A DNA stretch of 64,000 bases from Cyclospora cayetanensis (taxonomy: Eukaryota > Apicomplexa > Conoidasida > Eucoccidiorida > Eimeriidae), in contig NW_020312369.1 of assembly GCF_002999335.1 (NCBI RefSeq), positions 248,001 to 312,000 of the forward strand, in the 5' to 3' direction. Of this stretch, positions 19,346 through 30,943 are shown piece by piece. Made by a program: the position numbers and the translations under genes. Each line of letters opens with the position of its first letter. Within the stretch, counting starts at the first letter, position 1. The notes below the pieces were generated by a model that was not told where the DNA came from, searched no databases, and was given only the letters and a program-made list of their open reading frames with translations.

Positions 19346-20897
19346 TAAGAGGTGCGGGCAGGGCAAGGCAGGAGCCATTTGAAGAAACAATCAATGATTT
19401 TTTAGAAACTTTGCATGGAGTCTTCAGTAATTGGCTCCCTGAAGAGCATTTTATTAGTAGTTTAGTGCATCTCGTGTGTAATAAGGTATAAATGTGTAGC
19501 TCAGCCCACTACACCGAGAAGCATGCAAAAGCATAGGGCCCCTGCGCGCAGATGAAGGGGCGTCCAGTATCGTTTTGGGTGTCATGAGTTTTTCGTTCTG
19601 CTCCTAATAGGGTATTCAGGTTCTGGATTCCCATTTGTTATGGGTGCAGCTCATGCACTCAGAAAAATCTAAACTCTAGTCATACTTCGCACCATGGTGT
19701 CTGTGTGTGAAAACATCCGGGAGGCGTGAAAGTTTGGCGCATGCCCCTGGCATTATCAGCCCTTCCAGGGTAAAGAGCTGTGCGTGCCGCGCTCTAAATT
19801 CCAGTCTGCTGGGTAGGGCAAGAGCATTCCGGGCGGTAGCTACCGTCTAAAGAACTCAGTCCAGATTGCTAGCAAGCTTCAAGGCCTTCTGCAGGTCTCA
19901 TCTCACGGAGCGTAACACACAAATACGCGACGACGGTGTGGACAGCACAGACACTAGCACCCGTCACCGAACCCTGATAGAAGCTTTAGTGGCTGCTCAT
20001 GGAGAGTAAAACTGGTTTTGGTTTGTGGTACACTAGAAGAGTAAGAGACCGTAGGCTAGTATCAAATTTGCAAGAGGCCGCATCCGATGGGGTTTTGACG
20101 GGGGTACTGAATGAGGATGCATCGTAGTAGCTCCGAAACCTTGCGCGTCGAGCTTTAAAAAGTAAAACATAGCTTTTATTTATTGGCGGTAGACCACAAA
20201 AGGGGTGATCAACGCAGAAAGTATTCAATAACCGGAGAGTCGTACTGGCGCTTGCATGAGCCGTGTTGCAGTGACCTGCAGTTCAGGTTTGGTCTCACCA
20301 TGATTCTGGGCCATGCTTCTGGGTCTAAAGTTGAATATTCTCATGGAACCTTTGGTGTGGACCTTTTTTCTTCCAGAACTCAGTGTCAGAGAGGTGTCCT
20401 AACTTGCGTACACCCCAGAAACCTGAGGCAATAACGCTTGTGTGACGGTCCCTTCATTCAGCAGCTCAAGCCATGCGCCCTTGTTTAGCAAGTATGAGAG
20501 AGCCCCTACCAAGAGATCTTTGAGGCGCTTTCCAAGGGGATTCTGGTACACTAGTGCTCTGGATAGCGAATAAGAGACTTTATACTCCGGGGAGGGTTGG
20601 GCCCTTCTGCCGCCGGTGCGGGGCTTGTGTACAGCTTCTCCCACGTGCTGGAAAAAGTTTTGGTAACCTCTTAGCGTGCTTGAATTCTTCCTCACATTTC
20701 AATCTGCTCTAGGTGTTAGGGGGTTTCCGTCCGTCGGACGTCTTTCTGCATGGTGTCTAGGGCGCACCGGGGCAGCAGCAGCGACAATAACCCCAGCAAC
20801 AGAAGCAGCAAGTAAATCATCACCACGTGAATCAAGCCAAGAGCGTCTACCCCCAGCGATATTCGGCCACTGCAAAGCTGAGAAAGCGGCTGTACCA

Positions 20898-23800
20898 ATG
20901 CTTCTCGACCCACACGGCAGTGCCTCTAGGTGCGCCCCCTCCAGGGGGGCGTCCGTCGCAACTGCAGCCGTTTCCCAGCCTGACATCTTCGCTACTCCAT
21001 CTTCTGGTCCCGCTGGGTCTTCCTTAGAGCCTTCTGATGAGTTTTTTGAGGGGTTGTCTTCCGTTCCGCCTCCGAGTTCCCTGGATCGAGTCGTTGGAGC
21101 TCCGGTGCATGATGACCGTGCCCCAAAGGCATGTCCACTGCTCATGGACTATTATCAATTAACCATGGCCTACGCATACTGGCGCCAAGGCAAACATAAC
21201 CAGCCCTGCGTCTTCGAGGCATCCTTCAGAAGGCCGCCCTTCCAGGGATCCTTTGCTATCCTAGGCGGCGTGAGCGAGGTCGTTTCATTCATCTTGGGCT
21301 TCCGGTTCAGCGACAAGCATCTAGCCTTCTTGCGCAGTCGGATGCCATCCGCAGAAGAAGGATTCTTCGACTACCTTAGGTCGCTCGATGGATCCAGCAT
21401 GACCATCAGAGGTACAGCTCACACGCTCAGCAAGTTGCATGCAGAGAGCCCTCCTTATTTCCCCTGTGTGCTTGTTTGCATGTAAAAGAACTCCGCCAAA
21501 AGGGGGCGAATGGCCTCCTAGAAACTTCCCAAAGGGCCTCTCCAAAAGAGGTTCAAGAAAACCAGAGAAATTTGCGTTGCCGCCCCTAAAGGGGCCCTAA
21601 AGGAGATTTCTTCTAGGGGGCAAATATATGCAGCAGCGCCTATGGCTTGCAGATCAGCGTCTTCAGAGAGGCTCCATGGCCTTCGCCATTGGAGCTTGCT
21701 CATAGAAAGTGCAGGTGTCATCTCGGAGGAATCTCGCGATCAGTCGGATGCGCCTCCCACTCGTCCCTGTTGCTTGTGTATGCCTCCAGCAATCCGCGAA
21801 GGCTCTCTCGTTTTTCCGAAAGTACCGGTATTGCAGGCTGCAGGGCCCTTGGGGCTTTGCCAGATGGTGGAAACTTCAATCCTCAACATCCTTGGATACG
21901 CGACGCTGGTCGCAACAAATGCTGCCAGGTTCGAGGCTGCCGTCGTGCCCCTGCAGCCGCTGGTCTGCGCTGCTGGTATGCAGTTGCTGCTCATGAGAGG
22001 TTGCTGCTCGTTTTGCGCAAATGCTGGATCATGATCCTGTTGTCGCGTCTACGCCAGAGTGGCCCCTGTCGCTTGATTCTTGCTGTCGGGGGCGTCTGCG
22101 CATGTGCGGGCAAGGCCTCTTTTGAGAGTGCTGCTGCTGCGTATGCGCGCCTTGGTTTTCTGCAAGGCATCGGCTTGCTGCTGGCTGGAAGAAGAAGCTA
22201 TTCGAATTCGGTGCTAGGAGAGCTCAAGGTGGGCTCCGCCTTTTGCGTAGGTAGCATCAGCGCCTACACTCCGGCAGTCGCCAGTGTGTCTGTACGCTTG
22301 CTTGGCTAGTTGGATGGGCGTGAGGTGCCTGAATCATTTGTTGCCCCGCGAAGGCAAGGGGGCTGGTCAAGCCTCAGGGCTTTGAGTTTTTCTCTGCGCA
22401 TGCATGTTGCATGTCTGCACATAGGCCCCGACGGAGCACTCACTGCAAGCCGCTATGCGTATCTGGGCGGTTTCGATGGCACGAGCAACGTTCAGGTATG
22501 TGCGTTTACGGCTCCCGGGGACTTAGGGGTGCTGTCTGGAAGTTCAGCGCGGGGTGTATGGACACCTCGGTTTGGGCGTGCCGTGTGCGTCAGGCTGCCT
22601 ATCGGCATGAAATCCCTTTGGCTGGCACAATGGCGCATGCATTCGTTTCATCGTTTGCTTCTTTTGAGAGCCTAAAGCCAGCAACATCGTTGCTGGGACC
22701 GTCATTCCCCAATGCCGTAAGTTGTGCTCTCAGCCTCTGATGAGAACTCTTGGAAGGGCCGCCAAACGTTTCCGCTGTCACGAGCCGGAGTGCCCCTTTT
22801 TGCGCGATGCAGGGCAGGCACACCGACGTTTGTTGCACGCACTGGCGTGTAAAAGGCAGTTGTCTAAAAAGCCCTATCTGCCTTCGAGTTCTTGACTGCT
22901 CGTGCTCATGCTGGCTGCTGCTGCGTGCAGGTGTTAGCAGCACGCGACTCAGTGTTTAAACTTTGGCATGAAAAGAATTTTAGCCAGATGGCGAAGGAAG
23001 GGGAGCTCGCAGCGTTCACGGCGTATGCCATGGTGCGCTTCTTCTCCCTTTAAAATTACAGGGGTTGCATGTGTGCCAAGGCGCATAGTGTTTTGCGCTG
23101 GTCTGCCAGCTCACCTTCCCCCCTCTTTCTCCCTCCCTCCCGAGTTCGCAGCAGCAGCAGCTGCTGCCTTTCTGCACTTCTGCCCCCAAACCAGGGTCTA
23201 CCTGCATTTTTTGCAGCTCCAGCTCTGCCGACTGCTTTTGCGTGTGTCGATGCTGCCTCAGACCTTCCCAGATGGCTTTCTGGCTCTTGTAGACACGTAC
23301 AATACGCTCAGCTCAGGTCCTTTCCCAGAAACACACACGCGAATTAATTTATAGCAATTGCCGCGTCTCAGGCTGGGAAATCAGTTCCCCGTGCCAGCAG
23401 CAAGAGCGCCGCATATCAGTCGTCAAGGCTGGTGATCGCCGCTCTCCTCACCACGCATGAACTCGCCGTATTTGAAGTACGTCTCCTCGTCTTGCTGGGT
23501 TTGCCTGTCGTGCCTTGCCTATCTCAGGAATTCCAAATTTCTTGGCAGTTGCACTTGCACTCTTTCAGGAGGGGCACACACCCCAAGGTATACGCATCGA
23601 TTCGGGAGATCTGGCGTATTTGTCCAGGTAAGGAGGATATTCCGAAGTGCTTTCGAACGTTCCCGCATGAGACGGCAGTTTCTTGCAAAGGTCTTATCGC
23701 GGGTTGTTTTGCTTGCGAGGCAGTTCTCCATGAGACTCGTGGCAACATCCCTAGCGGGGGCAAGGCCTGACCTGACTACATTGCCTGTACAGGCAATTGT

Positions 23801-26465
23801 GCAGTCCACCTAGCAAGCAAACAGGAGTTTACGAACTGTTTTTTTCATTTCATAGCCGTTTGTGCTGCAGAGAGGCACGCCAGCAGTTCAAGGAGTGCGA
23901 AGAAGCATTCAACTTCCCCTTTTCTGCATTGCATATTGTTGTCTCCAATGATTTGAACGAGGCAGCGATCAGTGCTCTTAACGATGAAGTATGCTCAATA
24001 TCCTGTGAAAAAAATCCCTCGCACGCACTTAGATTAAGGACAGGCCTGTGTTTGTGGCTCTTCTACTCATGATGCCAGAATGCAATGTTCTACTGGACAG
24101 CGGGTGCTGCACGCGTAGTCTGTGCTCCAGTATTACGGTGTGAGATCCGTGTGTGTCTGTGTATATGTGTGTATATGTGTGTATGTATGTGTATGTCCAC
24201 ATGTGTGTATGTTTGTATGTAGTTGTATGTATATATGTATGTATATATGTATGTGTATGTATGTATGTGTATGCATGTATGTGTATGTATATGTATGTGT
24301 GGGTATGTGTATGTGTACATGTGTATGTATGTATATGTATGTGCGGGTATGTACATGCGTATGTATGTATGTATATGTGTATATGTATGTGTATGTATGT
24401 ATGTGTATGTATGTGTGGGTATGTGTATGTGTACATGTGTACATGTGTATGTATGTGTATGTGTGTATGTGAATGTGTTTGTATGTGTACATGTGTACAT
24501 GTGTATGTATGTGTATGTGTACATGTGTACATGTGTATGTGCATGTATGTATCTATGTGTATGTATGTGTGGGTATGTGTATAAGTGTATATGTACATGT
24601 GTATGCGTATATGCGTAGTATATGTGTATGTTGATATGTGTGTATGTGCACATGTACAGGTGTATGTATGGGTATGTATGTATGTGTGCATCTTTGCAGG
24701 GGCATGAAGCGGATGTGTTTGGGATCGGAACGAACGTTGTGACGTGCCAGTCGCAGCCAGCTTTAGGAATGGTGAATACTGTGACGCAATCCATGTCCAG
24801 CAGCAGAGGGCAGCTGCTCTGCTGGTAAGGGGGGTTGTACAAATGTCTGCTTGCAGGCCCCCTCATCTCCCTGGTCTGATGCAGACACGGCGATTTGTGG
24901 CTCGCGTGTCGCAGGTTTACAAACTAGTAGAGTTGGAGGGAAAACCCTGCATGAAGCTTTCAGAGGACGTCGAAAAGACGTCCCTCCCCACGGCAAAGGC
25001 AGCATATCGTCTTTACAACAAGGCGGGTATCCCAGCAATTGATCTCATCCAGGTTCGACTTGTGCACAGCTTGTGGTTGTGCTGCTTCCTGGCACGGACT
25101 TTGAATGACAGACAACACTCAAAAGAGGGGGTTGCAGAAGAGCGATTCAGATTTCCGGAGGGGCCCTAAGGGAAGGAGAATGCGTATTTTGTGCATGGAG
25201 GAGGGGCGTGCGCTGCGGCAGGGGGGAGAACGAACTGCATGCATCGTTGAAAAACATACTTGTAAACACGTAAATGCGCATGCAGGCATGCGCATGCCGG
25301 TGTATATGCAGGTGTATCTGTGCCTCTGTGGGTTGCTCGTGCCTTTCTCTCATCTTCGCCGCTGCGTGCGTGTGAAAATGCGCAAGCGCTTGCCGTGTGC
25401 AACGGGTTCCTTCAGCCGTGATCAGTTCATGAGAAACTGTTGTTACAGAGAAGTGCCCCCGTTTGGCTGTCTAGACACCTCAGAAAGAAAGCGTGGCAAA
25501 GTGGCGATCGATGCACGCAGTCCAGGGCCGTGCGTTCGCATGCCTGCGAGAGACTTCAAAAAGGCTAGTATGTTTAGCAAGCAGAAAAGTTTGTTGCTGC
25601 TGTGTCTGCTGCTGTGTGTTGTTGTTACTTCCTGCCTCTCTATGCAGAGCGCGTCTATGCCGCCGCCGGTCTGTGGTCGTCAGTTGTTCTGCAAGGATCT
25701 GTACGATGATAAGAAGCGGTGTTTCTTTATTCCCAAAGCGGTGGAAGAGTTATTAGTGCTGCTCATCAAGGATGGCAAGCTCCTTCAGCCGCTAGAATCC
25801 ATAGAGGTGTGTTCTGCATGCTCGACTTGTGACTCGAGGCGGCAAGAGGAGTACCCAGCAGGTGCAAAGCATGCAGCAGCGGTCTCTCATGACGTGTTTC
25901 AGGGGGTTCTTGGGGCTTTTCAAGGCCTTTCTTCTGAAGGGTGGGGTTGCTCATGGAAGCCATGCATGCCCGTGTCGCTGCTGCGCCTTGTAGGTATGCC
26001 GTCGCCGGTGCATAACCCAGCTTCAGCACTTCCGTGCCGATCATTTGCGTCTTCACTGTCCTACGGAGTATAAGGTCAGTTAGGGAGTTGCTGCATGCGA
26101 GCTGGTGTTTTTCTGCTTCTGAGGGGTCCCTCGGCTTTGGGAAGCTTGCGCCACTTGTTCCTACATCTTCAGCGCTTCTGTGTGTGCACGGCGCTTCTGT
26201 CTGTGCAAATTGCTTGCCTGCCCTTGCGCTTGAGCTCCTTTGTTTGCAACTCGACCAGTGTATGCAATACGCTTTTTGGTATGATCGAGCAAGCACCTGC
26301 CGCGCTTTTTCCTCCGGAGGCAACGCTGCCCTCCCTTCCTCCCTCCGTTGGACATGCCAACCCTGTAGAGTGTAGTTTTGTCTACAGGTCTCAACCAGTG
26401 AAGAATACTACAAGTTTTTTCATGAGATGTGGAATGCTACCGCCCCTATACACACCATCGACTAG
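20898..26465 (+). CDS. NAPRT: Nicotinate phosphoribosyltransferase (NAD salvage)
   Basis: This enzyme joins nicotinic acid to PRPP to give nicotinate mononucleotide, the first step of the Preiss-Handler route to NAD. Exon 1 (20898-21411) carries [15 protein letters not shown] and [16 protein letters not shown]. Further blocks in order: [18 protein letters not shown] and [24 protein letters not shown] (from 21790), [20 protein letters not shown] (about 22425-22497), MAHAFVSSF (about 22630), [14 protein letters not shown] (about 23260), [13 protein letters not shown]...[12 protein letters not shown] (about 23530-23625), [12 protein letters not shown] (about 23935), [20 protein letters not shown] (about 24710-24770), [22 protein letters not shown] (about 24915), [15 protein letters not shown] (about 25690), then [16 protein letters not shown] and the final exon 26389-26465. 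It has at least ten exons; the borders around 22000-22400 are not resolved. All catalytic-core blocks are present. The ATG at 20898 is the first in frame; an Ala/Ser-rich leader follows it. Confidence 0.92.
24140..24690 (+). repeat. (TGTATG)n tract in a NAPRT intron
   Basis: About 550 bp of TGTATGTATGTG/TGTACATGTG phrases filling the intron between the SNDLNEAAI exon and the GIGTNVVTC exon. It is G/T-rich on the sense strand. Stop-free frames of up to 220 codons on the opposite strand are artefacts of the period. Confidence 0.9.
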
Positions 26466-27641
26466 CCCGGGAACCTGCATCCTCAGACGCTTGGACGTGC
26501 CTGAACAGGGAAAGGGCAGACATTCGGGAGCCTTGCACTCAAGCCTCGTGCGCAGCGTTCGCGAGGAAAATGTGAGGGGCTGCAGGGATACCTTCACTCA
26601 GCACATACAGCCCGCAGTGAGCGACAATAAGCTAAGGGCAGCTAGCTATTCGATCTTGCAGTACCCAAGCCAGGCACCAGCCAGAGGGAAAAGAGATACC
26701 CGCGTGAAGCGGCGGAGCATTGCTTGCGCAGTATTTGTTTGTCACTATTTGAGTGTACTAAGGCGGCTGCCCGAGCCGCCATCCACTTCCTCAGCAATCT
26801 GCCGCTGAGCTAGCAAGGGCTGCAAGAGGGGTGCTAGAGGAATAGCGGCGACGATCTCACTTCTATTCCAAGGAAAGCGTCCAGGCCTTTCTTTCTGCAT
26901 CCGAAGGTTCTTTCAACTCGCTTCTTTTTTCTGTGCCTTGTTCTCTCCACTCCTGCTCCTTGTGCTGCCTTACTGATAGCGCGCTTTGCTTGCAGTGCAA
27001 ATATTTTATTTCAAAAGGTGGCGAACTCGAGGGGGACACTCAAGCGTTTTGTATTCCTTGTTTACCCCCCGGTGCCGTAGGCATGAGGAGGACTAGAACG
27101 GGGGAGCGCGCTGACGGAGGCTCCCAGCCACCGCTCATCAGCTAGGCGAAAAAATGACGGTGCCTTAGAGGGAGGAAGCTTCAACCAGAGGGGGAGACTG
27201 CACAGAGGGAGGGAGATAAATGCGCAGAAACGGGGGAACGTATAATACATAGACACACAAACGGCCCTTTACTGAGAGAGGGCGACAATATATATCGAAC
27301 TGCCTTACTGGATTACGACCCTCTCCGTGACAGAATAAGAAAAAAGCCCCTAACCGCCCGTTGCAGTGCACCCTCGTACCCATTGAAGATAAACTCCACC
27401 ACTCACTCCCCCTGTAACTTTCCGTATAGGGACCTAAGTAGGGAGAAACATCTTAATGTAACACTTCATCCGAGGTCTTCGTACAGAAAGACTTGACTCC
27501 AAATTCAATACACGCTTGATGGAAAGTTGATTTCCTTAAAAGTGTACCGTTTTATCCCTGCCCGGTTAGGCCCCACTAAAGGGGAGAGAGACACCTAGGA
27601 TAGGCGGAGCTGGATCTTTCAAAGCACTCCAAGCCTTCAAG
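26466..27641. other. Gene-poor segment downstream of NAPRT
   Basis: No convincing gene. A 70-codon frame at 26933-27145 has scattered Cys residues but no recognisable domain. From about 27470 there is distant similarity to the flank of repeat copy A (AGGTCTTC...AGACTT). Confidence 0.45.
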
Positions 27642-28374
27642 GCTAGCTCCACACAGCATCTGTCGAACATGCACAAAGAAGTAATGTGTCTTCCCGTATC
27701 AAACTGAAAATACTCTGCAATAGTGAAGGCATACGAAGGGGCAAACCAACTACTAGTCAATTCAATACCAATTCAGGGCCAAAATGTAACGAGTCCTAGA
27801 AAGAGGATACAGAGAGCATAGGATCCGCTACATCCTCCCCCTACCCAAAAAAACACATGGCCTGAAACTCCGTAGCTCTCCGTCAAAGCCAACTGCCTAT
27901 GCGACGGCAGAAGTGTTCCCGCACTGTCGCCACTTCCCTGAGTGGCGCAAACGCGAAAACTGTGCAAAACAGACGAGGAAATGTGTGCATCAAACGCTAA
28001 CGAGAAATAGAGGGGAAGAAATAACATACACTAGCCAGGCAACAACGAATGCATTGCCATTCAAAAGGATTGAAGGCAGCGCGGTGGCTTGCTGTTGTCG
28101 AAGCGGTGAAACGTGTGAGCCTCCTGCTACGAGAATACCGACAACAAGTGAAAGGTGTGCAGGAAATCAAACGCAGAAACCTGGCTTAGCAGTGCCTCAT
28201 CGAGCAATGTGTGCTGCATGCGAATGCGGCCAGTGCATGCCGCATAGTCGAATTTCAAGTGTTAGAAGAGGCATAAGCAAAAATGCAGGGACACCATACC
28301 CGAGAGTGCGCGCGTGTAGATCTGAGTGTAGAAATAGTGCAACAATGACGATTGGAAGCTTAATAAGGCATGCT
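27642..28374. repeat. Dispersed repeat, copy B (733 bp)
   Basis: Near-identical to 15844-16576, constant offset of 11,798 bases, same orientation, about 16 substitutions and no indels. It contains the second copy of the TGTA...TACA palindrome at 27785-27832 with one extra arm mismatch. The NAPRT gene and about 11 kb separate the two copies. Confidence 0.9.
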
Positions 28375-29324
28375 CACAGACGAAGATAGGTATTGTAGGT
28401 AAAGCTTTGTCTGGGGAACGACAACTACCAAGGTGAACAGAAACATGACACCCCAGTGAATCGGCAGCTAGTGGATGAGGGAGGAATAGTTGCATTTAAA
28501 CATGGACTGCTGCCAACTGTGATGCTTTGTGCAAGGTCTTCCTAGGTAGACACTTCAGTAGAGACTTGATGCAAACTCAATAGGTTATTGAGTGGTTCTT
28601 AAACCAAGCTTTTATTCCCTCGTTCCGTCACTCCTAAGAGTTTTCTGCATGAGGGAAGAGGGGTAGTAGAAGTGAACATCGCTGGACACCCCAGGCACTC
28701 CGAAGTTACACAGCTAAATGCACATAGCATCGAGCGCACTCGCAGACACCATTGCGTATTCCTATGTAGATCTAACACCACTCTGCAATAAGTGAGATGT
28801 ACAACCATATAAACCAGCTTGTCAATCATGATTACTTCTTTGTTCAATGTAGCTAGCGTACTATAATGTGCCTATGTGTAGGATAGCCTGCTACGCCTGA
28901 AACTGATGCACAAATTGTTAAAAAGATATTAGCCATCTCTCCAAAAAGGGGCTCCCACTTTTCAGGCCCTTAATGTTCAAGAGTCCAGCACTAGGGAATA
29001 AGAACTCTTAGAGTGCGCGTTGCCGCACCGTTTAGGCATTCGCAGCTGGTCGCACTTGTGGCATCAAGCGCACAGGCACGCCATAGCGATCCTTATTGTA
29101 CTGGGCGAACGCCGCTCTGCAACAAGTTAGGTGTCCGAACAGGCGAATGGGTTACTTGATTATTTCCAAGCTCCTCAATATTCCCAACACAGTAGAGGGT
29201 GCCTATGCGTGACCTAAGCCATCATATGGTGCATGGTGTCCAATGCAGCACCCCTAGATGTCAAGTTTGATTAGAAAGACGAGCACGCGTTCTAGGTCCT
29301 CTAACGCCCTTTGGAGGGCAGGGG
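28375..29324. repeat. Two further diverged copies of the repeat-family start
   Basis: At about 28695-28815 and again at about 29035-29135 there are sequences aligning with the first 120 bp of copies A and B: CAGCT-CACA-AGCATC-CG-AC-CGCA then CTCTGCAA(T/C)A(A/G)GTGA. Similarity is clearly lower than between A and B. They follow copy B in the same orientation, so the segment is a small tandem cluster of differently aged copies. Confidence 0.5.
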
Positions 29325-29560
29325 AATAGCGGGCTAAGACACACTTCAGCACTTCATACTACCTACATACGCTTGTCTAAGGCACAGAAATAAACTGAGT
29401 AATTGGTGCGTCCTTTCGCACGTCTTATTTGTTGCAGAGTAGTGTTGGCTGGAGCCAAGAAGACGCAATGCATGTGTATGTGCGCTAGATGAACTGTGCA
29501 ACTAGCTATGAGTGCTCGGAGAATGCCCAGACGGTGCAGCAACGCGCACCGTAGCTTTCC
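29325..29560. repeat. Diverged repeat block, partner of 19095-19345
   Basis: See the partner block. Here it lies about 950 bp after the end of copy B, whereas the partner lies about 2.5 kb after copy A. Confidence 0.5.
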
Positions 29561-30943
29561 TTCGCAGCAATACCAGGTCCTTCGGTTGCTGGGTCAGTGA
29601 AGGATGGAGTGGTTTAAGGGACAGTCAGCAGATTTCTGGGGAATCTGTATTGAGTCTGAAGTCACGTTTTACTCCCCACGGAAACCTCGTGTCGAGCGTC
29701 GAAGCGAGATTCCCCCTTTGATCCCTGCCTTGTTTTCTGGACCTCCGCGCCCCGTACACCCTGGCATGGGACCAAGAGGAAGGGCGTTGGAGCCTCTGGG
29801 AACTCACGGTTGGACGTTAAAATTACCGGCTTGGGCAAACACGTCGCATGCGACAAACATGTACCCCTGCCACGACGCTAGTGCAGCTTTCGCTTACTTG
29901 CAAGGGCCGTAGCAAGGCCAGGCAGGCAAAAAGACGCGCAAGCTTTTTGGAGTACAGCGCGCGCAGAAGAAGACCCTTGGACCATGATCCATACTCCACC
30001 GTCCGCGTGTGGAGATACACCCGAGCTCAGCCCACAGGAAAGCCGCGCCTCCCCCAGAAGGAAACGTGGAACCTTTCGAGTTACGAAGGTAATGGCTTCC
30101 AATAAAGCGGCGATTTGTGCAGTTTTTCCCCAGTACTTTAGCAGAGACAGGAAAAATCGGGTCGAAGGAGGGGTTCGGTGGCTGGAGCACAGGGGCTGGA
30201 ACGAGGTAGGCGCTGCCCTCGCAGCAGCCAAATCGCTGAAAACGCGGCTCCAACTGACAAAACTAACGCCCTCTGAACTCTGAACTCCAGAGTGCTGCCT
30301 TTCGCCTCTCCCTTTCGTTCAACAAAGGCGAGAACGCACAGCAGGGGGCCTTTACATTCTTGGGCCTGCACAGGCAGTATCGCGGCTGCTCTTCCCTCTC
30401 TACCCCGGGATTTCCACGTTTCTGAATCATCGCTTTGCCTTTTCAGCCCACTGCGCTCGACCCTGCGGCTCTCCCGCCGCGATTTCACCCCCCCCATCTG
30501 TGGGGTAGGCCCCTTCCGCCGTGCACTTCCCTCCTTCAGGTAAGTCCCCTTAACTCCTTATCCCCCCTACTGCATGCAGGCTCCCCTACTGCACCTTCTG
30601 GCAGAGCACCTGGGCTGTACAAGATGCTTTTCCCTCCGTGGCGTTGGTCCCCCGCCTCATTCTTTCTACCCTCATTCTTTCTACCCTCTGCAACGCACTG
30701 CTCGCCACTGCTGCTGCCTCCACCTTGCCGCAACTGTATGCCCTGCGCTTCATCGTGCATGTACACATCTACGGAGAAGCTGCAGCTCGCCACACGCTGC
30801 TGATCCAGGCTCCAGCCCATGTACGTACATGTATGTATGTGTATGTAGCTAGACCCACGTCATGCCTTGCCCTATTACTCGGCTCGTATGTATACTGTGC
30901 GCCTCAGACATATATATATTTATATGCAACGTTCATCGAAACA
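29561..30943 (+). other. Possible upstream exons of unknown gene; otherwise unassigned
   Basis: A 100-codon frame starts with ATG at 29984 and meets a GTAATG donor after about 36 codons. A well-bounded candidate exon at 30447-30539 (TTTTCAG/...CAG/GTAAGT) encodes an Arg/Pro-rich PLRSTLRLSRRDF stretch. These could be 5' exons of the gene that follows, but phases do not join to it. Polypyrimidine-rich DNA dominates. Confidence 0.25.

Larger units (their letters stand above)
16577..20897. other. Gene-poor segment
   Basis: About 4.3 kb of balanced base composition with few simple repeats, unlike the neighbouring gene blocks. No gene could be supported except a doubtful frame pair at 17847-18640. 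A repeat-family block at 19095-19345 is listed separately. The last few hundred bases should contain the promoter of the nicotinate phosphoribosyltransferase gene. Confidence 0.5.

Noticed and set aside
24029..24866. Minus-strand frames of 220-258 codons (His/Thr/Tyr/Ile repeats)
   Set aside because: Antisense reading of the (TGTATG)n array in a NAPRT intron and over a NAPRT exon.
15844..28374. LTR retrotransposon with the 733-bp blocks as terminal repeats
   Set aside because: The 11 kb between them hold an ordinary NAPRT gene and no gag, protease, reverse transcriptase or integrase; the copies do not start TG and end CA at their edges.
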